From Nemania diffusa (taxonomy: Eukaryota; Ascomycota; Sordariomycetes; Xylariales; Xylariaceae): DNA of 64,000 bases. Under the pieces are notes generated by a model. It searched no databases and was not told where the DNA came from. It saw only the letters and a program-made list of their open reading frames with translations. The stretch covers positions 62,001 to 126,000 of the forward strand of contig JBBPUQ010000005.1 of NCBI GenBank assembly GCA_038501195.1, in the 5' to 3' direction. Made by a program: the position numbers and the translations under genes. Shown in pieces: positions 37,435 to 47,544 of the stretch. Numbering within the stretch: position 1 is the stretch's first letter; the number at the start of each line of letters is the position of its first letter.

Positions 37435-37734
37435 TTAATTAAATAAATCAAATAAAATCAAAACTTTAATATTTTTATATTGTTTTTTTTAATACAACAA
37501 TTTTTTTTAAAAAAGTTGCAGGTTTTTTTTTTATATAAAAAAATCTAATTAACAAAATTTTAACAACACAAAAATTATAAACCGAGTAGTTTTAATATTA
37601 ACATATAAATTTTAACATTGCTTACATTAAACTAAGCTACACACAAATATATCAGTTTAAGTATTATAGTTTCTAAACATAATCAATTTAATCACTTACC
37701 CTAGTCTTTAACACCTCGGGCGCCAATGGTGAAA
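37435..37734. other. AT-rich remainder of the inserted repeat
   Basis: About 250 bp of A/T-rich sequence without a frame, passing into balanced DNA near 37690. Confidence 0.5.
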
Positions 37735-37908
37735 GCTGTCAAGAGGGTTAAATGGTCCTAGGGGTTAAGGGTTGTCAACAGGGCCCTAGGGGGTCTAGGG
37801 GGTCGAGGGGTTAAGAGTGGTCAACAGGGTCCTAAGGTGTCAAGGGAGGTCGAGAGAGGTCGACAGGGCCCTAGGAGGTCCTAGGGGCTCGAGAGTAGTC
37901 GAAGGGGT
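37735..37908 (+). repeat. G-rich degenerate minisatellite
   Basis: Variants of GTCAACAGGGYCCTAGGGGG recur about seven to nine times, interspersed with GGTCGAG and GGGTTAAG words. The strand is strongly G-over-C skewed with many runs of three to five G, so it could form G-quadruplex-like structure. No coding role is seen. Confidence 0.75.
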
Positions 37909-38497
37909 AAAAGCGTACAGGTAAAATACTTATCCGAAAGCTCTTTTTTACTTAGATGTGCCGAAGTAGGTTTTTCTGGCTCCGCTGTAGGAAAAAAGTG
38001 GTCGTATAGACTTTCCCAGGGACAGTCCTACTCTTTCTGGAAGGTTTTTAACCTGGTCGGTTAACTATACAGAAAATTAGGATGATCTAACGGAGATGGA
38101 GCTTAGCTGCACCGACAAAACTTTGTCGAGCCTTGATTTCAAATTAATACGCAAGAGTTTATTTGACTGGATAATATGGAAGACTTTCTATAAAGACGGT
38201 AGTACATCAACCTCTAGGGTCATATTAGGACATAACAATGTTGACGTATCATTTTGCCAAGGAGTACTTTTTAACACTTATGATTGGACTATATGATCCC
38301 GAGTACTATATCAATATGTTTTAAGGGGCTAAGTTTAGAATTTATAACAACTTAGGTTAGTAAGCGTTTAAAGCAACTCTATATAATAACACGTCTCTTA
38401 CCTTTGTTCGCAACGATCGTAATATCAACAGTCATTATCTTACTATACTCGAAAGAGAAAAAGACATTATTTTCGACTTATTTTACTACCACTCGAT
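37909..38497. other. no gene supported; possible promoter of the CVNH pseudogene
   Basis: One 66-codon frame (38096-38296) starts with MELSCTDKTLSSLDFKL and has no recognised domain. The remainder shows no splice pattern. The region just before 38498 would be the promoter of the secreted CVNH-like gene. Confidence 0.45.
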
Positions 38498-39370
38498 ATG
38501 AACATGAAAATGCAGATTCTCCCCGTTCTTAGTTTTTGCGCAACCTTTGGGTGCGTTTTTGCGGGACCTATAAACCAGACTACCGGCATCGAAATTCAGT
38601 TTCGCGATTAAGATTTCGTCTGCACCGGGTATAGCAATGCCTGTTATCGGGATTTTTTAGGTGAGGTTAAGCCGGGGGTATATGGACCAGTATTCGGAGC
38701 ATTCTGCCACTGGAATGGAAAAGGGTGGGGCAGTACTCTCGACCTCAATGGGTAAGGTATCCTGTCTTTTTATACTTAAAGCTGAATGAGACGTATTACT
38801 GTTTAAGATGTGTAGTTTCGGATATATAAGCTCGCATTAATAGCTATGTTCTTGATTTAATAAACCATTTGCAGATGCATTCGGAACTTCAGAGGGCACA
38901 TGTACCCCCGGAAGGGTGAGTATTTTTCGGCGCTGTTTTTTTCTCTTTTTGCGATTTCTAGAGCAGAGACTTTCCCGTTTGGTGGAAATTGTGTCCAGAA
39001 GCTTCCAAGATTCTCGTATATAAAACTCAGAATGGCGATAACTAAATCTGAGTGCTCCAGATGGCAACTTTTATACGGACTGCGAGAAGCTTGAATATGA
39101 TGCGGGCACTACTCTCCTTACCGCAAAATGCAAAGATACCGGTGGTGACAAGATTGCCACCGAGTTGATTTTAGGTATGTGAGCCGGCTTCACATTATGG
39201 AAACGGCCAATCTATAAGTCCAGCGCTGATTATTTGTATTAGATTCTATTATTGGCATGCATAATGGCGCTCTCTGTTGCTACGACCATGTCGCCGAGGC
39301 CATGGAATACTCCCAAGGCGACCCTTTCCTGTATGGCAGTCTCCAACCTGACCCTGACGAGCCATTTTGA
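38498..39370 (+). pseudogene. secreted CVNH (cyanovirin-N homology) lectin-like gene, broken
   Basis: A signal peptide (QILPVLSFCATFGCVFA) is followed by an in-frame TAA at 38609-38611, then open sequence rich in Cys, Trp and Gly. Introns at 38752-38874, 38916-38961 and 39175-39242 join exons that carry two CVNH-style landmarks: GSTLDLNGCIRNFRGHMY, and GNFYTDCEKLEYDAG with LTAKCKDTGGDKIATELILD and SIIGMHNGAL. The gene ends at TGA 39368-39370. The middle exon has two more in-frame TAA codons, but a 60 bp intron at 38993-39052 (donor GTCCAG, branch-like ATAACTAAAT) would remove both in frame. The first TAA is explained by a CAA-to-TAA change. CVNH proteins bind mannose-type glycans; secreted fungal ones are candidate surface or effector lectins. 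Confidence 0.65.
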
Positions 39371-39810
39371 ATAAGATCTCTACCCTGTCACACGAAGTAT
39401 CTACCTACTGTGGGGTTGCAAACGAAAGCGAGGGAATATAAGGATAACGGACCCCGGCTGTAACCTAGTACTAAACCTACCTAGCTGGCTAGAAAGGCTC
39501 TCACGAGGTAATTAATATACACTCATTTGCCCTAGGTACCTATGTCTTAGGTGGTCCTCTCAATACATAATCATTTTAGAACAAGGCCCTAAATGGATAA
39601 AACTGAGTATTATTTAACGGTAATATAAGTATTGCTGACGTATTTATTAAGAAGAGTAAACTTTAAGATAAAGCAACGGGATACCTACAACTTTTAGTTG
39701 AGTGACAAAGTGGGTCTTGGAAAAAGCTTCTGATTGGAGGAGATGGCAGGTCATATGTGGCGGATAAAGGAATCAGAAATCGGCATACTCGACATCAACA
39801 CGGGCATTTC
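39371..39810. other. no gene seen
   Basis: Balanced composition, only short frames. It includes one perfect TAGGTACCTA palindrome at 39533-39542. Confidence 0.6.
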
Positions 39811-40223
39811 AGATACAACTTGCATATATATGTTCCACATACCAATTTTTTTTTAAAATACAAGGACAACAATAGCATCGTATAATTATAGTATTATATT
39901 CTGCTTTGGCCACCGCCGTACGCGATCGATCGTATGAATCCAAATCACCAAATATAATATATCTCGCGCACTAGTGTACTGCGGAGCCTAGCAAGTGGAA
40001 TTGAACCAGTGTAGCCAAAACGATCCTATGAAGTGTATTGAAGTAAGGCTTGCCGAGCGTTCTTCTTTTCTCAGGCTCCCTGATCTTTAGACTCTATATA
40101 TACAACATCCCTTCTAGCGAAAGCGCCCGAGTGCTTGAGTCTCCTCAATAGGTGGTGATCCTGAAACGTGGTGTTGTGTGAAGGCTTCGAAGAAGCCGTA
40201 GGTTAGGTAGGTCTGATTGGTGG
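39811..40223 (+). repeat. direct repeat, unmutated copy (partner 36959-37347)
   Basis: Normal base composition throughout, with CG-rich words such as CCGTACGCGATCGATCGTAT intact that are fully converted in the partner. It carries a TATATATA-type string near 40095 and ends GGTCTGATTGGTGG. The copies may be LTRs of a ~3.3 kb composite, but they lack clear TG...CA ends. Confidence 0.85.
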
Positions 40224-40438
40224 ATCGGTGGATCCTGAGATCCGACCCAGTGGGTGGACCCCCTAGGGCCCCCTATACGTCACAGGATATTATATATTCA
40301 GTACCTACGTTAGCTCGTCGATTTCGCTCTTAATCTAATCGCCTACTGTTGGATTTTACCACTGCGCCAAAAGATCATTATTATGCAACACATTATTTTT
40401 TAATATAAATGTCACCAATCCAACACCTACATCATGAG
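40224..40438. other. no gene seen
   Basis: Short stretch with a small GGGTGGACCCCCTAGGGCCC GC-rich motif near 40252-40271 and otherwise unremarkable sequence. Confidence 0.4.
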
Positions 40439-40559
40439 CTAAGCCCATATAGCTTTCCGAACTTTGGCTTCTTCCTTCATGGCCTCGGCGTCCTCGGCTA
40501 CGATTTCCTTGGCGAAGGTGGACTTGAGGACACCAACAACGAAGCCGGAATAGGTAGTC
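40439..40559 (-). pseudogene. isolated terminal exon, small unidentified protein
   Basis: On the minus strand, after an acceptor-like TGCAG, 39 codons read cleanly to TAG at 40439-40441: TTYSGFVVGVLKSTFAKEIV, then AEDAEAMKEEAKVRKAIWA. The strict frame, the charged helical ending and a CTAAC branch-like site upstream look like the last exon of a small membrane-associated protein. The upstream sequence is occupied by another decayed gene and no first exon is found, so it is probably a displaced fragment. The family is not recognised. Confidence 0.4.
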
Positions 40560-40700
40560 CTGCAGCAATACTAAAAGTGCCCGCGACTGTGTACCTTGAT
40601 GCAAAAGGACACTTAGTCCACAAAGTCTTATACCATGTTAGCGTGAAATAAGGAATATAGAAATAAACCATCTAGTCGATTGCATAAAAGAAAATCTTAA

Positions 40701-41753
40701 CTTTAATAGAAAGGGAACCTTATTGCTTTGCCAACTTTATATGACGTTGCAACAAATGACCATTGATGACCTGACACAGCAATGCCCGGCAGAAAGTCCT
40801 AGCAATATATTCGAGGAACTGCTACTGCGCTGCATGCTATTTAGCTATCTGCAATTCTGTATCGACCTCGCCTTCCCCTCGTCGCTTGGCCACGATGCTG
40901 GGAGCAATTGGACGAACCTGGCCGGCCGGGGTCCTGGCCCGGGGAATCTGTGTGGTTAAGCATAAATGCAGGAAGACGTCTCCGTAGAGATGCGATGACT
41001 TCTCTGTATTGCCCCGCCTTGTCTTGCGACCCCGGATCGTTTGGGGGGTCGACATAAATGTCGTAATCCACCATGTTTCCAGTGGCTTTCTCGGGAAGGT
41101 ATTCCTGGATGATAGGGGCCGACATGCACGGATGAAACCCGATAAACTGGCCGCCCTCAGACCTCGACCTACCACGGTATCTAGTAGCGGTGTATGCACA
41201 AGATTGTCCCATCCGCTCTCGGCCTGACTAACTCGGTGACATTCAGATGCTTCGTCGGCTATCTTTTGCATCTAGGAGAGTGTGACATCAAGGAGGGGGG
41301 CATCGGGATTGGTTGCATACATCGTGTCGTCGAACCATTCCAGCCCTCTAGATGCCGCGATCGAAGCATGAGGCGTTTTTGGAACGATCGCATGCATTTG
41401 GCCAATAGGCGACATCGATTTCACGGACTAGTATGTCTGGCTTCGCTGGCGATTTGAGGCATGGCTGGAAAGCTGTGAAGCGGACGATTTGGACGATCTG
41501 GCCGACCGGGCTACCTACTTTGTTAGCTGGGCGTAGCGTCTAGTCGTCGTTTGTAGCGGCGCTGCGCTTCGAAGGGGTTGTCACTAGAGGCCCTAAGGTA
41601 AGGGGAAAAGACGGAGCAGTCGACTTTCAGCCGTTTCGCGGGTGGCTCGACTCGATCGGTATCGGTATCGGTATCGGTATCAATAATATGTTTCGGCGCA
41701 TCAGTGTGAATGGCAGTAAGCCACGAAGTAATGCGCCGTTCAAGTAACCGCAT
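40701..41753 (-). pseudogene. fungal PD-(D/E)XK nuclease-like protein, broken
   Basis: Reading leftwards from an ATG at 41751-41753: RITSWLTAIHTD and a Lys/Arg-rich leader; then LEWFDDTMYATNPDAP; CHRVSQAESGWDNLVHTPLL; FIGFHPCMSAPIIQEYLP; MVDYDIYVDPPNDP; LPAFMLNHTDSP; SIVAKRRG; TELQIAK; HAAQ; and finally LPGIAVSGHQWSFVATSYK. This order matches the fungus-specific PD-(D/E)XK nuclease-like family found in large numbers in some Pezizomycotina. It is broken by a TAG at 41272-41274, two Trp-to-TAG changes just after 40840, and two compensating frameshifts around 41170 and 40900. The catalytic E-x-K position, usually ETKR, reads VAKR, so the active site is lost as well. Function in the family is uncertain; a nuclease role is inferred from fold. 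Confidence 0.7.
41655..41682. repeat. hexanucleotide microsatellite (ATCGGT)n
   Basis: Four to five tandem ATCGGT units inside the N-terminal coding part of the PD-(D/E)XK pseudogene, where the minus strand reads alternating Asp-Thr. Confidence 0.85.
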
Positions 41754-42096
41754 AGAGATTGAGGGGATTAATTAGTCGAGATTGTGATGGGAGGGCGACG
41801 GTGGTGGTGACGGATGTGTTGTTTGCATCGATTGTTTACAGTTGATAGAAGGACCTATCACTTTCCGGCGTTCAGGTGTTGGCGGGCAACCATCAACCAC
41901 TTATCTAGTGGCGCAGATCAGTCTGTCTTTCACGCCCTTCGAACCTCGCATTTCATAAGACTAGACGTGAACACTCACTTCTTAACTTTCATAAGCACCA
42001 CAATTCAATCTTCAACCTCGAAGTTCGACAGATAGTCTCAAATCCGTGTCGGGTTCAATCGTTTACTAGACCTCGTTCATTCATAAGCCTCTCGCA
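41754..42096. promoter_or_regulatory. divergent intergenic region
   Basis: 343 bp between the start of the PD-(D/E)XK pseudogene and the SnoaL-like gene. It must hold the promoter of the latter. No named site is recognised. Confidence 0.4.
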
Positions 42097-43067
42097 ATGT
42101 CCGGTATAGAATCAATACTCAGATCATATGTGCACTGCATCAACGAAGAACGATGGCAAGATCTGAACACAATTGCAACCTTCCCGCTGAGCGTCAATGG
42201 GAGAGAGCTCTCCGACCCAGAAGACTTCGCAGACATAATCAGGGCCGCCGGGCGACTCCGCCTCACCATCGACGCTATCACCGTCGGTGAAGCGACGCAC
42301 CTACTAGGAGCTACAGTACTAGCCAAGCTACAACCCAAGGACCATATCGATAGAACGATTCAGTTCGTAGAACAATGGCTACTCTGGGTAGCAAACGGGA
42401 AAATATCCAAGTTAAGCACCATACCCGACCACGACGAGATGGAACGCCAATTCTCCGACCCAAGCTACGTCTCGAGTCCCGATCTCATAAGCGCTTTTAA
42501 TCCCGGCCACGAGAACACGAAACTCTCAACGCGAGAGCTGGAAGACACATATCGCGCGTACATCGGATGCATTAACGCGCGGACAACGGCGACGGATCTT
42601 CCCACGTTCTGCCATTCGCATGTCGTCCATAACGCGAACCGTCTCTCGCTGGGCGAGTACCGGCTACTCATGGAAGACGCCATCGCCGCGATTCCAGATC
42701 TCTTTTTTGGAATCAACGCCTTGGTCGTCGACGAGAAGGCTCAACGCCTTGCGGTCCGGATCGAGCTCACAGGAACGCCCACCTGTAAATTCGCCGGCGC
42801 GGAGCCCAATGGTCGAAGTGGTGAGTTGTCGCACTGCCCGTGAAGTGCCTGGCGTTTCGAAAAGACATGACCTGCATGCTGATTGCACTCCCTAGTTCGT
42901 TTCTACGAGCACGTCACGTACCACATCAGAGACGGCAAAATCGATAGGGTATGGAGGTAAGTAGACGCTTTTAACATCTTTCAGTAGTATTGTTCCGAGA
43001 TTCTTGCTGATCTGTGCCCAGCATCGTCGATTTCAAATCATACCGTCGGCAACTATCGCAAAAGTGA
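42097..43067 (+). CDS. SnoaL-like (NTF2 fold) protein, 3 exons
   Basis: Exons 42097-42820, 42896-42956 and 43022-43067 (introns 75 and 65 bp) join to 276 codons. The product appears to hold two NTF2/SnoaL-type modules: the first starts MSGIESILRSYVHCINEERW, and the second about residue 150 with TYRAYIGCINARTT and LMEDAIAAIPDLFFGINAL. It closes in exons 2-3 with the usual SnoaL ending (VRFYEHVTYHIRDGKIDRVW, then SIVDFKSYRRQL). SnoaL-like proteins include polyketide cyclases and isomerases, but many fungal members have no known substrate. No signal peptide, so cytosolic. The ATG is the first in frame and is preceded by an A-rich leader. Confidence 0.85.
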
Positions 43068-43592
43068 GGCGCATATAAAGACACGAATATAAGCCTCATG
43101 GGAACTAATAAGCCTCGATCATCCTTCACATGCAATTGGCCCAAAGTCATCCAGTAAACAGTAGGAGAGCAGCCAGCTTAAGTGGTGAAGGCGTTAGTTA
43201 GCCTAATGTATGTCTCGTCGCTCGAATTGACCTTGGGACTTGCCCACGACACTTCACTACACCTTAAACAAGTAGATAGGTACTGGTGGGTTAGATATGA
43301 CTTAATAGTAATAATAGGGCTCCCTGTCCTTTGGCACACTTAGACCTTTTAGCCCAACCATAATGTGATCGAATCAACTAGGTACCTACCTTATATAAAC
43401 CACGTGCGCAAATCTGGGAAATTAATGAAAGCCAGTACGCTAATTGAGCAGTCTTTGAAAAATAGTACGTCAGAATTGAATAATCAGCACTAAAGTACTT
43501 GGTAGTTGGGCTGCGGCAATGAGGTATGCATCAGCTTACAGCGTCCCCTGACAGCAGCTGCCCTACCTCTAGATAATTGGCCGGCCTACCTA
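43068..43592. other. intergenic, no gene
   Basis: Non-coding. Contains one perfect TAGGTACCTA palindrome at 43379-43388. Confidence 0.6.
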
Positions 43593-43985
43593 AGGGGGGG
43601 GACCCGGTTTTGGGACACGCTGGAACTTGCGTGTTTCCTACGTCGCCCTGTCTATTTTTTTGTTACTATGCTACATATATTGTATAATACTGTTATAGCA
43701 ACTATATAACAAAGTTGTATAACTAAGCTAAAACTACTTTTTAGTTTATAAATATACTTGTTTTATATAAAAATAATAATATAGCGTTTTTTTTATATTT
43801 ACTGCAGCAAAGCTGTAATATTATTTTCAGTTATAACAGCTTATATAATATAATATCGTATAGCTTGAAAAAGTTAGAACTGAAATGGTCTGGCCAGCAC
43901 ACTGTTAAGCCAGCCCTGTAGTAAAAAGATAAAAATACTGCTAACAGCGCTGTCAACAGCGTGTCCCAAAAACGGGTTCCCCCCA
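43593..43985. mobile_element. 393 bp MITE with ~28 bp terminal inverted repeats and TA duplication
   Basis: The left end reads AGGGGGGGGACCCGGTTTTG and continues GGACACGCTG. The right end, read on the minus strand, is TGGGGGGAACCCGTTTTTGG followed by GACACGCTG. Both ends are flanked by TA (43591-43592 and 43986-43987), and the outer CCTACCTA is also mirrored. The interior is AT-rich and non-coding. A Tc1/mariner or pogo type non-autonomous element is the best reading. Confidence 0.75.
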
Positions 43986-44237
43986 TAGGTAGGTAGGTAC
44001 TTATATATTATACCCTCCCGCCCTTCAACTTATTGCGTTTCTTTTTGACATCAGCCAAAGTAGCAGCATGTTGCGAACTACCTACTTCAAATTACTTACC
44101 TAGGCTATTTGAGTCGTCAGATCGTAATTAGGACTATCGTTAACTAAGCCACCTTACCCTTTCATATATACTGGTTTTCGCTTAATTGATCCGTCAACAA
44201 ATTCTCATGTGCATCTATAGATACTAACACTATGGCC
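43986..44237. other. intergenic, no gene
   Basis: Short non-coding stretch 3' of the aldolase gene. Confidence 0.5.
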
Positions 44238-45360
44238 TCACAGCTTATCCTCTAGCGCCTGCACACTATCCACGAGATCCTTCCATTTAGCCCACTCGGC
44301 GTCACCCCCAGGGATACCACCATGCAGCGGTAACCGGGTCCCGTCTACATCGCCAAAGCCCCGCAGCCGACTGATGGCCTCCTTGATGCCCACGGTGCCG
44401 TACTTGACCACCAGCTCCTCGATCGAGCTGATCCTGAACTGTAGATACCGTCTCTCCATCATCTCCTCCGCGCTGATCAGGGCCTTGACGGACAGGTCAT
44501 ACAGCCGCACGACGGTCTTGGGAAAGAAACCCGCGCACCCGTCGATGGCGCCGGCGGCGCCAACGGCCATCACGGGCAACAGCTGCTGGCCCAGCCCCGT
44601 GAAGGTGCGGAAGCGCCCGTGGTCGATGTCGGGGTTCCCTGCGATCTGCGCGTGCACGGACACGTCGCCGTGCGAGAGCTTGCAGCCCATGATGTTGGGG
44701 TGGCGCGCGAGGGTGACGAACGTCGCGGGTGTGATCTTGAGGTTGTTCGAGACGCCCGGGTAGTGGTATCTGTTCGCCAGCGGCCGGGAGAGTCAGCAAG
44801 CCAAGTACACCGATAACATTGAACATGAAATGAGAGGAAGTGCCCCCGTACGAGGGGATAGAGAGATAGGGAGAGTTGGAAGATACGCACATTAATATAG
44901 GAATGGGGCTCTGATCAGCCACAGCCGTGAACCACTGAACGATACCCTCCTGCGTGCTCGCGCCGGCGAAGTACCCCGGCGCGAGACACATGCCCCACTG
45001 CGCGCCCGCCGCCTTAGCCGCGCGCAGCTGGCCCACCGTCTCCTCGATGTTCTGCGTCGCCGTGCCGGCGAGGATGGGGTAGTCCTTGAAGCCGGCGTCC
45101 TCGAGCGCCGCGCGCACGCCCGCGAGCACGGCGGAGCGCTCCTCGTTGGTCAGGTGCACCGCCTCGCCCGTGCTGCCGAGGATCACGAGGCCCCGGATCC
45201 CGGCGCGCGCGAGGTACAGCGCGTGCGCGGCCTGCGTGGCGATGTCGAGCGGCGCCGCGACGGGGTTGTAGGTGGCCGCTTGCTTGCCCACGAAGAAGGT
45301 CGGCACGGGCACGTAGATGCCGGGCGGGGGGTAGACGCCGGGCGGGGGGATGGACACCAT
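44238..45360 (-). CDS. dihydrodipicolinate synthase / N-acetylneuraminate lyase family aldolase, 2 exons
   Basis: Exons 45360-44891 and 44769-44238 with a 121 bp intron (donor GTGCGT) join to 333 codons. The class I aldolase (TIM-barrel) landmarks are present: GSTGEAVHL near residues 62-70 (substrate carboxylate loop), IYHYPGVS near 157-164 (catalytic Tyr) and MGCKLS with the Schiff-base Lys at about 187. No signal or transit peptide is obvious; the N-terminus is Pro-rich. Fungi do not make lysine by the diaminopimelate route, so the likely roles are 4-hydroxy-2-oxoglutarate aldolase-like or sugar-acid (2-keto-3-deoxy acid) cleavage. The exact substrate cannot be read from sequence. Confidence 0.93.
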
Positions 45361-46468
45361 GATTCCGTAGATGATGGGTATGCGGAGAGATAGAGAGGTA
45401 GATAAATAGTTTTATGTATATTCTTTAGTAGCTGCTGTATTTATGTACTAGATACTAGATGGAATCCCGTTTCCGGTCTGAAGAATCCGTCTCTTGAAAG
45501 AAATGATTAATGAAGGGAACGGGATTTAAGTCGAGGATTTCATCATCCTGCTCGAATACTAGGACCCCATTTCGGCGACGCGGGGCTCGACAGCGGACGC
45601 GGTAGATGCGATCGTCAATGTGGTGCAAGCCGCGGGTTGTCGGGGTTTCGGGGAAATGCATAGCGAGAGCCACTTGCTTAGAGGTTCTACATAGGTATGC
45701 GAAAAAAACAAGTGCTAGAGAGAGCCGGCGTCGGCGCGGGCCTCGGGACGCTGTATTCACATTTATAGCCGGGCTCCGTTGAATCTGTGGCTATATATTT
45801 CCTCTTACACAGACCAAGCCATATAAAGCTCGCATCTCACATGAAAACAGCTGCCCTATTGAGATCGGCTACTGTGTAAGATCTTTATTATGCACTAGTT
45901 ATGTATGTGTGGTCAACAATGTTAAAACCAGATGGTCGGACAATTCTTGTTCTCGTTAGGTTAGATTCCACTGTCTTTACCGATATTCTTCTCGGGGAGT
46001 ACGTGATACGATACTACGCCCACCGATCGTCACACACCTTGCGTCACCTGTCCAGTGGTAATCAGGCGAAGTATACGCTATATCCCCACTAGCAGATCTG
46101 CGTCAAGGACTTCTAGAATAAATAGAACGGGGCTTATGCAATAGTGTCTTGTAGTGAATTGAATGCCGCGTAGGCCAATGGTATTAGTTATGACTAACAG
46201 AAGCGTCTAAGAGACACTGAAGGCGTAGTCTAGCTAATCGATAAGACGGTGTCTTAATAGGTACCTAGCATAATAGCCTGGGCAACTAGGTAGTCCCGTG
46301 CTTCACCGAACTTTTTCTTAGTTCTGTAACCAAGAGTCTCGTACCCAATAGTATCCAATAATATTAGAATCGTGTATATACCAAGCTAACCATAGGCTGT
46401 TTCTATGCATGTCATAATTTTTTATCTATCCGTATTACCAAATCACGCTCGTTCAAATAAAGGTTCGA
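45361..46468. other. intergenic, no supported gene
   Basis: One minus-strand frame of 101 codons (45455-45760) is Arg-rich at the start and has no recognisable domain; I do not support it. A perfect TAGGTACCTA palindrome lies at 46258-46267. The region must include the promoter of the aldolase gene. Confidence 0.5.
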
Positions 46469-47544
46469 TTACTTCCAAACAGTCAGCGCATTTGTCAAGA
46501 CACAAAAGCAGAAGATCAACTTACACAAGCGAGAGAGTAGCGAGGCGTGAGCGTTCCCAAGTCACCGGCTCCGTAGATACCGAAATCGGGGCTGGCGGTG
46601 CCCCACTGGGACTCCTGCAGACCGTACCAGAACAGGTTGACCTTCTTGGCAATAAGACTGCAGGCGATCTTCTGCCAGTACACGCGAGCATTCGCGGCGC
46701 TGGGGACAGCAAGGTGGTTCGTCTTGCCTGTGACGGGCCAGCCAGTCTCGGTCACCCACACGGGCTTGGCCCCAGCGAGCGCGACCGTCTTGTTGAGGCC
46801 GTCGTAGAACCGCGTCATGGCGTCCCCGATGGCATTAGCCTGTGTCGTCTCCCAGTACGGGTAACCGTCGAAGCCGAGCCAGTCGATAGCCGGGATGACG
46901 GCCTTGTTGGTGCCGTTGAGGAACGCGTCGTACGTGTCCACGTGCCCGATCGGTGCGCTCGCCAGTGCCGTGCCGGCGACGGCCGCCCGGACCTTCTTGA
47001 TGCTGTCTACCAGGTACGCCGGGGAGGTGCCCACCTCGCCCGAGGCGTCGCGGTAGAGGTCCTCACTACCGACCGAGATGCCAACCACGAGGTTCGTGAA
47101 GCTGCTGCCATACTTGCTGATGGCGGCCTTGAGCGCCGTGATCTCGTTAGTGAGGGCCGCTGTGCCGCCGGAAATCCAGAGGCCGAGGAGGAGCTTCGTG
47201 TTCGTTTCGATCGCGGCCGGGATGGCTTGTACTACATCGGACGTAGTTCCCCATTGGACTAAAGGGTATTTGTTAGCATTTCATTTTAAAGCTATATCTA
47301 TGACTGCTGAAGTAGGCATACCCATTGTATATAGGCGAGCACTAGTCCATCCACTGGTACCGGGCATCGACTTGGCACGGTTGAACTCATAGGCAAAATC
47401 TGCTTGAACTTTCGCTTGCTGGTTGAGGAAGAAAGCGCCATAGTTGAAGCCCTTGATACCGGTGTTGGCAGCAGAAACGGTAGCGGCAGCATCAGCGATG
47501 CCGACGGAGGCCGCGAGGGCCAGGGCGGCGGAAGAGAAACGCAT
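46469..47544 (-). CDS. GH17 beta-1,3-glucanase / glucanosyltransferase, secreted
   Basis: A signal peptide (MRFSSAALALAASVGIADA) is followed by GIKGFNYGAFF, the usual start of fungal GH17. A 63 bp intron (47259-47321) joins exon 1 (47544-47322) to exon 2. The product is 321 residues if it stops at TGA 46516-46518. A 53 bp intron (46472-46524, donor GTAAGT, branch CGCTGAC) would instead end it two residues earlier, at a TAA at 46469-46471; I have drawn the outer limit. The probable acid/base Glu is at about 140 (VGISVGSED) and the nucleophile Glu at about 245 (WVTETGWP). There is no Ser/Thr tail or GPI signal, so it is a soluble wall enzyme of the Bgl2 or related class, acting in remodelling or breakdown of beta-1,3-glucan. 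Confidence 0.93.

Noticed and set aside
38096..38296. 66-codon plus-strand frame near the G-rich minisatellite
   Set aside because: No domain, signal peptide or conserved splice pattern; not separable from chance.
40841..41271. Two overlapping minus-strand frames as separate genes
   Set aside because: Their pieces alternate in the order of one PD-(D/E)XK-like protein, so they are one frameshifted pseudogene.
45455..45760. 101-codon minus-strand frame between the aldolase and GH17 genes
   Set aside because: Arg-rich start, no domain, no splice or promoter evidence.
46405..47262. 285-codon plus-strand open frame
   Set aside because: Antisense to the GH17 gene; Arg/Gly/Val-rich shadow sequence.
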